A stretch of 8,325 bases of DNA from Bacteroidota bacterium (GTDB lineage: Bacteria; Bacteroidota; Bacteroidia; Bacteroidales; UBA1556). A model generated the notes under the pieces. The model was not told the DNA's origin and did no database searches. It saw only the letters and a list, made by a program, of their open reading frames with translations. The translations under genes and the position numbers were made by a program. The stretch is taken from contig QMPB01000165.1 in assembly GCA_003648395.1 (NCBI GenBank), forward strand, positions 1-8,325, given 5' to 3'. Each line of letters begins with the position of its first letter. Position 1 is the first letter of the stretch. Of the stretch, positions 1 through 7,041 are shown piece by piece.

Positions 1-120
1 TATTATGACGAAAAAGAAGAACTTTATATTTGTATTGAGCAGTGGGATGAAAAAGAATTTGAAGCATCAGCAGGCATAATAATCAAAGAATTTGAGATTT
101 CAAATATTCTACCACGATAA
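1..120 (+). CDS. C-terminal end of a probable DUF4178 domain protein (partial)
   Basis: The frame is open from the first base to a TAA at 118-120 and encodes the last 39 residues of a protein that starts outside the window. The visible part is acidic and ends in a beta-strand-like pattern (YYDEKEELYICIEQWDEKEF, then an EASAG turn and ISNILPR). The 'IEQWDEKEFEAS' pattern resembles, from memory, the end of DUF4178 domains. DUF4178 genes are frequent neighbours of DUF350 and polyamine-synthase genes, which supports the call. With only 39 residues, the existence of a coding end is well supported but the family name is tentative. The gap to the next gene is 88 bp and AT-rich. It holds a weak TATAAA/TTTATA inverted repeat (151-166) and no convincing promoter. 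Confidence 0.6.
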   Translation, partial: YYDEKEELYICIEQWDEKEFEASAGIIIKEFEISNILPR

Positions 121-208
121 CTACTATTATAATTAAAATATAACGGTATTTATAAAAGTCTTTATATAAACAGCACACTGTACATTATTACAAAAATAAC
201 TTTAATAT

Positions 209-943
209 ATGAAAACACTAAAATTCACTTTAATTGCACTGCTCATATTATTATTGGCTTCATGTGGATCTAATACAAAGAAATTTGTAAAGAACCCTGT
301 AGACATTATGATAAAAGACATGAGTAATTTGAATTCATTTGTAATAATTCTTTACGATATGGATTATTTTGAGGATGAAAATGCATACAAACATCAATAT
401 CAGATATTAAAAGATGATATTGACACAGTAACCTCAGAAACAACTTCCTGGCTTGTTGTAAGCGATGTGTTTTTTAAGCAGCATCAGGAAGATATGGGAA
501 TGGAAGTTGCCTCAAAAAAGGACGGAGTAGTTACTAAAGTTGTATCGCCTGCCGGATACTCAAATTATGTTGGTAACGAAAAATATGGAAATTGGCAGCG
601 CAATAGTAGCGGTGGTAGTTTTTGGGCTTTTTATGGGCAATATATGTTTATGAGTCATATGTTCAGAATGAGTATGTTCCCTGTTTCGCATGGATATTAC
701 AATAATTACAGAAGCAATTATTATGGCCGCCAAGGTTATTATGGAAATAATGGAGCTCGCACCTATGGGACTTCTAGCGCATACAATAAAGGCAGAACAA
801 ACTCCCGATGGAATAAAAGACCATCCTCTTTCAAACAAAATGTAAGAAATAGAGTTAGCCAAAGCACTGCAGCCAAATCACATACACGATCAAGGTACAG
901 CCAATCGCGTAGCCGATCAAGATCTGGAAGTTATGGCAAATAA
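209..943 (+). CDS. Lipoprotein with conserved aromatic/Gly core and Arg/Ser-rich tail, unknown function
   Basis: The protein has 244 residues. Residues 1-19 form a lipoprotein signal: a basic start (MKTLK), a Leu-rich core and a lipobox LASC with the lipidated Cys at 19, so it should be anchored in the cell envelope. Residues 25-110 form a mixed alpha/beta region that includes KHQYQI (61-66) and WLVVSDVFF (81-89). A dense aromatic/Gly block at about 114-148 (PAGYSNYVGN, YGNW, SFWAFYGQYMFM) looks like a family signature. The remainder is low complexity: Tyr/Gly/Asn-rich (162-192), then strongly basic with Arg-Ser repeats (225-241) and a terminal GSYGK. I know of no assigned function. From memory, similar lipoproteins occur beside DUF350/DUF4178 genes in Bacteroidota, and the E. 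coli yjf operon also carries a small DUF1190 protein (YjfM) with a low-complexity end, but I cannot show homology between them. The ATG at 209 is chosen because it gives a complete signal peptide. DUF350 follows after 44 bp, probably in the same operon. Confidence 0.8.
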   Translation: MKTLKFTLIALLILLLASCGSNTKKFVKNPVDIMIKDMSNLNSFVIILYDMDYFEDENAYKHQYQILKDDIDTVTSETTSWLVVSDVFFKQHQEDMGMEVASKKDGVVTKVVSPAGYSNYVGNEKYGNWQRNSSGGSFWAFYGQYMFMSHMFRMSMFPVSHGYYNNYRSNYYGRQGYYGNNGARTYGTSSAYNKGRTNSRWNKRPSSFKQNVRNRVSQSTAAKSHTRSRYSQSRSRSRSGSYGK

Positions 944-987
944 TTTCATATATAATTTTCGTAATAACCCAATAAAAAGCAAATAAC

Positions 988-1854
988 ATGACTGATACAA
1001 ATATAGATTACATACTAGAACCGGCTATTTATATGATAGTTACATTTATAATGTTTGTAATTGGTAAATATATTTATCAATTATTTCATCCAAAAATTAA
1101 TGTCAAAAACGAATTAGTTATAGAGGATAATCTGGCTTTTGCTATTGCTCATACCGGCTATTTTGTCGGCTTACTAATTGCCATAGGAAGTGCTATTGTT
1201 GGCCCATCTCACGGACTTATAATAGACCTTATTGATATTGTTGTTTATGGATCTTTAGCTATTATTCTTCTAAATATTTCTACAATTATTAATGATAAAT
1301 TAATCCTTTATAAATTTGATGTTAGAAAAGAGATAATAGAAGACAAAAATGAAGGCACTGGTGCTATTGAAGGCGCAAGTGCTATTGCTGCGGGGCTTAT
1401 TATTTATGGTTCGGTAAGTGGCGAGACTGACTATTTAGCATTTGGAGTATTCACATCGGTAGCTTTTTGGTTAATAGGTCAGGCAATAATGATTTTAACT
1501 GCCTGGGTTTATAACCTTATAACATCTTTTGATGTTCACGAACAAATAGAAAAAGACAATGTAGCCGTGGGTGTAGGTTTTGCAGGTGCTATAATAGCCA
1601 TTGCAAACCTTATTAGATTTAGCTTAATGGGCGATTTCATTGATTGGACAAGCTCTCTTACAAAGATTGCAGCTTATGTAATAATTGGCTTTGTATTTTT
1701 AATAATAACACGATTTATAGCAGACAAAGTTTTATTGCCAGGGCAAAAACTTACTGACGAATTAATAAATCAAGAGAAACCAAATGTAGGCGCAGGAATC
1801 ATTGAAGCCTTTGCATATATTGGTGGTTCAATACTAATAACATGGTCACTATAA
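988..1854 (+). CDS. DUF350 domain membrane protein (YjfL-like), two DUF350 units
   Basis: This 288-residue integral membrane protein has about eight hydrophobic segments. It is built from two related halves. A motif around 48-72 (DNLAFAIAHTGYFVG...IAIGSAIVG) recurs at 190-214 (DNVAVGVGFAGAIIAIANLIR). A second motif at 121-138 (NEGTGAIEGASAIAAGLI) recurs at 265-283 (PNVGAGIIEAFAYIGGSIL). This is the duplicated DUF350 arrangement, in which each unit has an Asn/Gly-rich helix pair. E. coli YjfL has a single unit, so this is the longer form. The biochemical function of DUF350 is not established; family members lie next to PspA-like, DUF4178 and polyamine-related genes, which suggests a membrane-integrity or transport role (inference). 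Its TAA directly abuts the ATG of the spermidine synthase gene with no intervening base, so translation is probably coupled and the two proteins are likely to be made together. Confidence 0.88.
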   Translation: MTDTNIDYILEPAIYMIVTFIMFVIGKYIYQLFHPKINVKNELVIEDNLAFAIAHTGYFVGLLIAIGSAIVGPSHGLIIDLIDIVVYGSLAIILLNISTIINDKLILYKFDVRKEIIEDKNEGTGAIEGASAIAAGLIIYGSVSGETDYLAFGVFTSVAFWLIGQAIMILTAWVYNLITSFDVHEQIEKDNVAVGVGFAGAIIAIANLIRFSLMGDFIDWTSSLTKIAAYVIIGFVFLIITRFIADKVLLPGQKLTDELINQEKPNVGAGIIEAFAYIGGSILITWSL

Positions 1855-3390
1855 ATGCTTAAATCTAATATTCTAAAATTAGCCCTTTTTGCTACAGGCC
1901 TTTCAGGAATTGTTGCAGAATATATACTAGGCACTTTAGCAACATACCTTTTGGGAAACTCTGTTGTGCAGTGGACTATGATTATTTCTGTAATGATGTT
2001 CTCCATGGGACTTGGCAGTAGATTTACAAGGCATATCGAAGGTAATTTATTGGCGAAGTTTATTATTATTGAATTTGCTCTTTCAATATTTGTTTCCTAT
2101 ACTTCTGTGTTAGCATATACTACGGCAGCATTATCTGAATATGCTGGTTTTGTAATCTATTCACTAAGTATAATAATTGGAATCTTTATTGGAATGGAAA
2201 TTCCCATTGTGATACGCTTAAATGATGAATTTGAGAAACTACAAATAAATGTATCCTCAGTAATTGAAAAAGATTATTATGGCAGCCTTCTGGGAGGAGT
2301 ATTTTTTGCTTTTATAGGCCTACCCTATCTTGGCTTAACATATACACCTTTTGTGCTTGGAATGGTAAATCTTATTATTGCCATTATGCTAATGTTTTTT
2401 CTCAAAGATGGACTTGGTAGCCTTAGAAAAATACTTAATATATCTGCTATTGGAGTTATTTCATTAATAATAATAGGAGCTATTTTTGCGAAGCCAATTA
2501 TTCTATTTGGAGAGCAGCATAAATATAAAGACTTAATAGTATATCAAGAGCAATCGCAGTATCAGAAAATTGTAATTACAAAATGGAAAAATAATCACTG
2601 GCTATATCTTAATGGTAATCACCAGCTTAGCTCGTTAGATGAAGTAATGTACCATGAACCTATTGTGCACCCAATTATGAAACTAGCAAAGTATCCTCAA
2701 AGCATTTTGGTTATGGGAGGTGGAGATGGTTGTGCTGTTCGCGAAATATTAAAATATAATTCAGTAAAGAATATCACTTTGGTAGATTTAGACCCTGCAA
2801 TGACTAATTTGGGAATGAATAATGAGATTCTTCGCAAAATGAATAAATCATCATTTCATAATTCTAAGGTAAAAATTATAAATCAGGATGGATACCAATA
2901 TTTAGATACTACTAATGAGTATTATGATGTAATAATAGTTGATTTGCCCGATCCACGCACAGTGGAGCTTGGTAGATTATATTCTTATGAATTTTACCAA
3001 TTATGTAATAAGCATCTTCGTAAAAACGGCTTAATGATTACTCAAGCAGGAAGCCCATATTTTGCAACAAATGCTTTTCGTTGTATTGATAAAAGCATGG
3101 ACGAAGCTGGGTTTGCAACTCTTGCTATGCACAATCATATTATTACTTTAGGAGAATGGGGCTGGATATTAGGTGCAAAAAATATAAGTAAAGAAAAACT
3201 GCTGCAAGAAGCTAAAAGTATTAGTTTTGTAGATATAGAAACAGAGTGGATTAATAATGAATCAATGCAATTAATGACTTCTTTTGGTAAAAATATTTAT
3301 CCTAACACAAAAGATTCTGTAAAAATTAATAAAATTCACGACCCCGTACTTTATAAATATTATCTGGATGGAAATTGGGATTTATATTAA
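1855..3390 (+). CDS. speE: Membrane-anchored spermidine synthase (polyamine aminopropyltransferase) with N-terminal seven-helix domain
   Basis: At 511 residues this is far longer than soluble SpeE (about 290). Residues 1-215 carry about seven transmembrane helices with the motifs GMEIPIVIR (113-121) and DYYGSLLGG (140-148) typical of membrane-fused spermidine synthases. Residues about 225-480 are the catalytic part. They include YQK (236-238), LDEVMYHE (261-268, matching the DExxYHE of SpeE), the AdoMet-binding GGGDG (288-292), VDLD (310-313) for the ribose, and DLPDP (363-367). D363 and D366 correspond to the two Asp residues that position and activate the acceptor amine in classical enzymes, where the motif reads DxxDP. 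The enzyme should transfer an aminopropyl group from decarboxylated AdoMet to an amine at the inner face of the membrane. The acceptor is not determined by the sequence. No putrescine-forming gene (speA, speB, speC) is in the window. It directly follows DUF350 (0 bp gap) and precedes speD (15 bp gap), which supplies its co-substrate. Confidence 0.92.
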   Translation: MLKSNILKLALFATGLSGIVAEYILGTLATYLLGNSVVQWTMIISVMMFSMGLGSRFTRHIEGNLLAKFIIIEFALSIFVSYTSVLAYTTAALSEYAGFVIYSLSIIIGIFIGMEIPIVIRLNDEFEKLQINVSSVIEKDYYGSLLGGVFFAFIGLPYLGLTYTPFVLGMVNLIIAIMLMFFLKDGLGSLRKILNISAIGVISLIIIGAIFAKPIILFGEQHKYKDLIVYQEQSQYQKIVITKWKNNHWLYLNGNHQLSSLDEVMYHEPIVHPIMKLAKYPQSILVMGGGDGCAVREILKYNSVKNITLVDLDPAMTNLGMNNEILRKMNKSSFHNSKVKIINQDGYQYLDTTNEYYDVIIVDLPDPRTVELGRLYSYEFYQLCNKHLRKNGLMITQAGSPYFATNAFRCIDKSMDEAGFATLAMHNHIITLGEWGWILGAKNISKEKLLQEAKSISFVDIETEWINNESMQLMTSFGKNIYPNTKDSVKINKIHDPVLYKYYLDGNWDLY

Positions 3391-3405
3391 CGATTATTTA
3401 AGAAA

Positions 3406-3738
3406 ATGAAAGCAATAATATATAATTATAAAATATGGATTAATGAAATTGAGCCTAAAAAATTAGTCCCTATTCTCAATGAACTTTTGCATAAGTCTGA
3501 TTATAAAGTTCTTAATTTTGTAGAACACAATTTTTCTCCACAGGGCTATACCTGCTTATGGCTATTAGCAGAAAGTCATCTAGCATTGCACACATTTCCA
3601 GAAGAAAATAAATCATATATTGAATTAAGCAGCTGTAATGAGATAAATAATCATAGCTTTATAGAAAAAATAAATTCTTGGATTAAGGAGAATGGTTTGG
3701 AATCAAAATCAGCAAAACAGCAAATAACAAAACCATAA
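3406..3738 (+). CDS. speD: S-adenosylmethionine decarboxylase proenzyme, short prokaryotic class 1 type
   Basis: This 110-residue protein belongs to the small pyruvoyl-dependent AdoMet decarboxylases. It should self-cleave between E56 and S57 in LAESHLALHTFPE, turning Ser57 into the pyruvoyl cofactor. The other expected catalytic residues are at the right spacing: H62 (5 after the Ser) and C77 (20 after it, in ELSSCN), corresponding to Ser63, His68 and Cys83 of the Thermotoga enzyme. HNFSPQGYT (41-49) matches the conserved 'HxFSPQG' strand before the cleavage site. The protein is slightly shorter than usual (about 115-135) and ends in a basic, probably disordered tail (KSAKQQITKP). It makes decarboxylated AdoMet, the aminopropyl donor used by the speE product just upstream. 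The K+ channel gene starts 3 bp after its stop, so these genes are almost certainly cotranscribed. The start is the only ATG that gives the full N-terminal domain. Confidence 0.93.
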   Translation: MKAIIYNYKIWINEIEPKKLVPILNELLHKSDYKVLNFVEHNFSPQGYTCLWLLAESHLALHTFPEENKSYIELSSCNEINNHSFIEKINSWIKENGLESKSAKQQITKP

Positions 3739-3741
3739 TCT

Positions 3742-4797
3742 ATGTTTTCTAAAAAAATAAATTTAATAATCACCCTAATTGGATTTCTATTATTCATCAT
3801 GTTTTCGTGGCTATTATTAAGCTTTGAAAAAGGTGATGAAACAGGGAGTATCAAAAGTATTAGTGATGTATTATGGTATGCCATTATAACTCTTACTACT
3901 GTAGGTTATGGCGACTATTTTCCGGTTACACAAGGAGGCAAAATTATATCATTATTTTTTGTGATTTCAAGCCTTGGCGTATTAGGTTTTTTCATTAGTA
4001 GATTAACAAATAAAATTCAAAATCATATGGAACTTAAAAAGAACGGACATTTTGGAACAAATTTCGAAAATCATTTTGTAATATTCGGATGGAATACTTT
4101 TGGACAATATGTTGTAGAACAAATAATTAAAGCAAATAGTAAAGTTGCTATTATTACTGACAAAAAGAAAGATATTGATATTATTAGCAATACTTATTCC
4201 AATGATAACTTATTTGTTCTTTTCTCCGATTATAAAAATTTTGAAGAAATAAAGAAGGCTAATGTTGATAAAGCTTCAACTTTATTTGTTAATTTTAATA
4301 GCGACACCGACACTTTAGTTTATTTGGTAAATCTAAAGAAACACTTTCCGGATATTAATTATGTAGTATCATTAAACAACCCTGACCTTAAAGAAACTTA
4401 TAAAACTATAGGCACAACATATGTTATTTCCAAGAATGAGATCGCATCAAAACTTGTTGCTAGTTATATTTTTGAACCCGATGTGGCTGAGTTTACAGAA
4501 GACATAATTGCAACTTCAGATATAGATGATGAGTTTGACTTTCTACAATACGAAGTTACGGCTACAAACCCGTATTTAGGAATGAAATATATAGATGTAT
4601 TTATTGCTGCAAAAAAAGAACTTAATGCTATTGTATTAGGCCTTAGCAGTAATGTTAGTGGAAAGAGGATTCTTCATAAAAACCCTAAAGACGATACTAT
4701 TATTAATAAAGGTGATTATATCCTTATTATTTCGGATGGTAATAGCAAAAAGCAAGTTGAGAGCACATTTGGAGTAAAAGAAGGAAGGCGTTATTAA
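3742..4797 (+). CDS. Two-helix potassium channel with C-terminal RCK (TrkA-N/TrkA-C) module
   Basis: The 351-residue protein starts with an inner-membrane pore module: helix 1 at about 7-27, a pore loop with the K+ selectivity filter TVGYGD at 53-58 (in IITLTTVGYGDYFP), and helix 2 at about 68-90. A cytosolic RCK domain follows. HFVIFGWNTFGQYVVEQI (111-128) is the first strand and glycine turn of a Rossmann fold (G116...G121), and the strand-helix pattern continues to about 240. Residues about 265-345 form an RCK-C subdomain ending in GDYILIISDG (324-333). The layout is that of MthK-type channels, in which ligand binding to RCK rings opens or closes the pore. The ligand here is unknown. As the last gene of the polyamine/DUF350 cluster (3 bp after speD), it is a candidate effector of that system. 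A polyamine effect on the channel is inference only. Confidence 0.92.
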   Translation: MFSKKINLIITLIGFLLFIMFSWLLLSFEKGDETGSIKSISDVLWYAIITLTTVGYGDYFPVTQGGKIISLFFVISSLGVLGFFISRLTNKIQNHMELKKNGHFGTNFENHFVIFGWNTFGQYVVEQIIKANSKVAIITDKKKDIDIISNTYSNDNLFVLFSDYKNFEEIKKANVDKASTLFVNFNSDTDTLVYLVNLKKHFPDINYVVSLNNPDLKETYKTIGTTYVISKNEIASKLVASYIFEPDVAEFTEDIIATSDIDDEFDFLQYEVTATNPYLGMKYIDVFIAAKKELNAIVLGLSSNVSGKRILHKNPKDDTIINKGDYILIISDGNSKKQVESTFGVKEGRRY

Positions 4798-4857
4798 CAA
4801 GCTAAATCAATCAATTTTTCTTAGCCAAATAATTATAAAAATTACTCATAAATAGCC

Positions 4858-4865
4858 TACCTTTG
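4858..4865 (+). promoter_or_regulatory. Bacteroidota-type -7 promoter element for yidC
   Basis: TACCTTTG is an exact match to the TAnnTTTG element used by the Bacteroidota housekeeping sigma factor. It lies 79 bp before the yidC ATG, in the only intergenic gap upstream of that gene. No clear TTTG/TTG -33 box is present at the usual distance; the best is a TTA at 4833-4835. A start of transcription a few bases past 4865 would give a leader of about 70 nt. Confidence 0.55.
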
Positions 4866-4891
4866 TACTCGCAAAAAATAGGCATATTAGA

Positions 4892-4920
4892 AATGTATTG
4901 ATCTATTGATTGAATACATT
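4892..4920 (+). repeat. Inverted repeat in the yidC leader
   Basis: AATGTATT (4892-4899) and AATACATT (4913-4920) are perfect 8-bp inverted repeats around a 13-nt loop, between the predicted promoter and the yidC start. They could form a weak AU-rich hairpin in the mRNA leader or act as an operator dyad. In such AT-rich DNA a chance origin is possible. Confidence 0.35.
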
Positions 4921-4944
4921 AATTAGAATAAAACAATATAAATT

Positions 4945-6906
4945 ATGAATAAAGATACGATACTAGGTTTCTTTTTTATTTTCTTGATTTTGGTAGGCTA
5001 CTCATGGTATGTGGCCCCTTCTGAACAAGAGATTGCACAACAACAAAAAGAATTGGCAATTCAAGATTCATTACGCGAAATTCAGAAAGAGCAATCAAGA
5101 ATTGCAGAAACTGATCGCAAAATGATGAAAGCTGCTGATGATGTTGAACAACAGACTACCATTGCAGAACCCGTAACTGATGACACTTCTCTTAACAAAA
5201 TGCAATTACAGAAGTTTGGCAATTACGCAGCAGTTAGTAAGGGCGAAGAGAAAGAATATACAATTGAAAATAATAAAATAAAGCTGAGAATTTCTACCAA
5301 AGGTGGTAATATTACTTATGCCGAATTAAAAGATTATCATACATACGACAGCCTCCCACTAGTGCTTTTTGATAAAAATACTGCTAGTATAAGCTATAGA
5401 CTTAATGATAAGCAAGTGGAAACAAAATCATTGTATTTTCAACCTATTGTAAAAGACGGTGACGATTTAGAAGATAGCGTATTTGTAAAAGATGGTGAGA
5501 CATATAGTTTTGCTATGCGCATATATCCTAATGATGATAATGGAAATATTCTTAAAGATAAATACTTAGAATTTGCATACACAATTACTGGTGATGATTA
5601 TATGATTGATTATAATCTTAATATGCAAGGCATGGCTAATTATGTTGCTCCTGGATATAATGATATCCCATTATATTTGAATATGAATATGATGACTCAG
5701 GAAAAAGATGCAATGCAGGAAGCTAAGCATACAGGTATCTTATATCGCTATCAGGGAGAGGACGAAAGTGTAGACGAGCTATCATTAACATCTATTGATG
5801 AAGAAAAAGAATCTCTTTCTACTAAAGTAAAGTGGATTTCTTTCAAACAACAATTCTTTGCATTTACAATTATTGCAGAAGATCATTTTGCTAAAGCTGA
5901 GATTGTTCAAAAAGGTGATGAAGCTCCTAGCAACCCTAAGTTTTTAAAGAGTATGCGTGCTGATATAAGCATCCCTCTTTCTAGTAATTCAGATTTTCAG
6001 TCAGTTCCAATGCATATGTATATGGGGCCTAATAAATACGATATACTTCGTAAATACAATCTAGATTTGGAACGCCAAATTCCACTTGGATGGGGAATTT
6101 TTATTCTTCATTGGATCAATAGGTTTATAACTATCCCTATTTTTAATTTTTTAAGTGGTTTTGGGTGGAATTATGGTATTATTATCCTTGTTCTTACAAT
6201 TCTACTAAAAATCGCACTCTTCCCTATTGCATATAAAACATATATGTCGTCGGCAAAAATGAGAGTTCTAAAACCTGAGATTGATGAATTGGGAAAGAAA
6301 TATCCTAATAAGGATGACTCAGTGAAGAAGCAACAAGCAACAATGTCGTTATACAAAAAAGCTGGAGTTAATCCTATGGCAGGTTGTGTACCAATGTTAT
6401 TGCAGATGCCTATTCTTTTTGCTTTATTCCGCTTCTTTCCTGCGGCTATAGAGTTGCGTCAGCAAAGTTTCCTTTGGGCAGATGACCTTTCTGCTTACGA
6501 TTCAATATTTGAATGGTCTGCACAAATTCCATTACTTAGTACATTCTATGGTAATCACATAAGTTTATTCACTCTATTGATGACAGTATCTACTATCTTC
6601 TATACTAAGATGAATAATCAGATGATGAGCTCATCGCAACAAATGCCCGGTATGAAAACCATGATGTATTTGATGCCAATTATGTTCTTAGGATTCTTTA
6701 ATAATTACGCTTCAGGACTAAGTTATTACTATTTCTTAGCCAACGTTATTACTTTTAGTCAAATGTATCTTATGCGTCGCTTTGTTAATGAAGACGAAAT
6801 ACGATCTAAGTTAGAAGCTAATAAGAAGAAGCCTACTAAGAAGTCAAAGTTTCAGGCTAAAATTGAAGAAATGGCTAAACAAAAAGGATATCAACAAAAG
6901 AAATAG
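4945..6906 (+). CDS. yidC: Membrane protein insertase YidC
   Basis: This 653-residue protein inserts and folds inner-membrane proteins, alone or with SecYEG. It has the Gram-negative layout. An N-terminal transmembrane anchor at about 7-23 is followed by a Gln/Glu-rich linker (27-70) and a large periplasmic beta domain (about 95-380). The conserved insertase core starts at about 383. In the core, the helix IIILVLTILLKIALFPI precedes MSSAKMR (434-440), whose R440 corresponds to the Arg in the hydrophilic groove that contacts substrates. GVNPMAGC (474-481) and QMPILFALF are further family motifs. Three more hydrophobic stretches follow, and the protein ends in a lysine-rich tail (about 625-653) that could contact the ribosome. 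The length fits Bacteroidota YidC rather than the 548-residue E. coli protein. It has its own promoter and terminator and appears to be a single-gene unit. In many Bacteroidota yidC follows pyrG, as I recall; here the K+ channel gene precedes it. Confidence 0.97.
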   Translation: MNKDTILGFFFIFLILVGYSWYVAPSEQEIAQQQKELAIQDSLREIQKEQSRIAETDRKMMKAADDVEQQTTIAEPVTDDTSLNKMQLQKFGNYAAVSKGEEKEYTIENNKIKLRISTKGGNITYAELKDYHTYDSLPLVLFDKNTASISYRLNDKQVETKSLYFQPIVKDGDDLEDSVFVKDGETYSFAMRIYPNDDNGNILKDKYLEFAYTITGDDYMIDYNLNMQGMANYVAPGYNDIPLYLNMNMMTQEKDAMQEAKHTGILYRYQGEDESVDELSLTSIDEEKESLSTKVKWISFKQQFFAFTIIAEDHFAKAEIVQKGDEAPSNPKFLKSMRADISIPLSSNSDFQSVPMHMYMGPNKYDILRKYNLDLERQIPLGWGIFILHWINRFITIPIFNFLSGFGWNYGIIILVLTILLKIALFPIAYKTYMSSAKMRVLKPEIDELGKKYPNKDDSVKKQQATMSLYKKAGVNPMAGCVPMLLQMPILFALFRFFPAAIELRQQSFLWADDLSAYDSIFEWSAQIPLLSTFYGNHISLFTLLMTVSTIFYTKMNNQMMSSSQQMPGMKTMMYLMPIMFLGFFNNYASGLSYYYFLANVITFSQMYLMRRFVNEDEIRSKLEANKKKPTKKSKFQAKIEEMAKQKGYQQKK

Positions 6907-6927
6907 TATTTCTTTTAGCAATAAGTC

Positions 6928-6961
6928 AAAAGCCCTAAGAATTTAAATTCTTAGGGCTTTT
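6928..6961 (+). terminator. Rho-independent terminator of yidC
   Basis: A perfect 34-bp palindrome with 17-bp arms begins 21 bp after the yidC stop. The core is AGCCCTAAGAATTT and its complement, and the right arm runs into TTTTTTGTTTTT. The apical TTAA would be the loop. The left arm begins with AAAA, so weak activity on the other strand is possible, but the T-rich tract favours the + strand. Confidence 0.92.
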
Positions 6962-7008
6962 TGTTTTTGGTTGATAGTTTAGTTTTGTTACCTTTACTAA
7001 GTATAAAA

Positions 7009-7033
7009 AAAGCTGCTCTTAAAGAGCAGCTTT
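7009..7033 (-). terminator. Rho-independent terminator of the - strand secreted-protein gene
   Basis: AAAGCTGCTC (7009-7018) and GAGCAGCTTT (7024-7033) form a stem around a TTAAA loop. The stem is GC-richer than its surroundings. Read on the - strand it follows the stop codon at 7042-7044 by 8 bp and ends in a run of T (the complement of the A run at 7005-7011). It faces the yidC terminator in a convergent gap of 135 bp. Confidence 0.9.
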
Positions 7034-7041
7034 ATCAAATC

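Noticed and set aside
197..204. TAACTTTA as a promoter for the lipoprotein gene
   Set aside because: It departs from TAnnTTTG at the last base, ends only 4 bp before the ATG and has no -33 partner.
560..862. A 100-residue open frame on the - strand
   Set aside because: It lies entirely inside the lipoprotein gene, whose signal peptide and conserved block are convincing, and its own translation shows no recognisable domain.
1770..2006. A 78-residue open frame on the - strand across the DUF350/speE junction
   Set aside because: It is antisense to two well-supported genes and has no family-like features.
3651..3884. A 77-residue open frame on the - strand across the speD/channel junction
   Set aside because: It is antisense to the SpeD tail and the start of the channel; both of those are firmly identified by motifs.
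6171..6356. A 61-residue open frame on the - strand
   Set aside because: It is antisense to the conserved insertase core of yidC.
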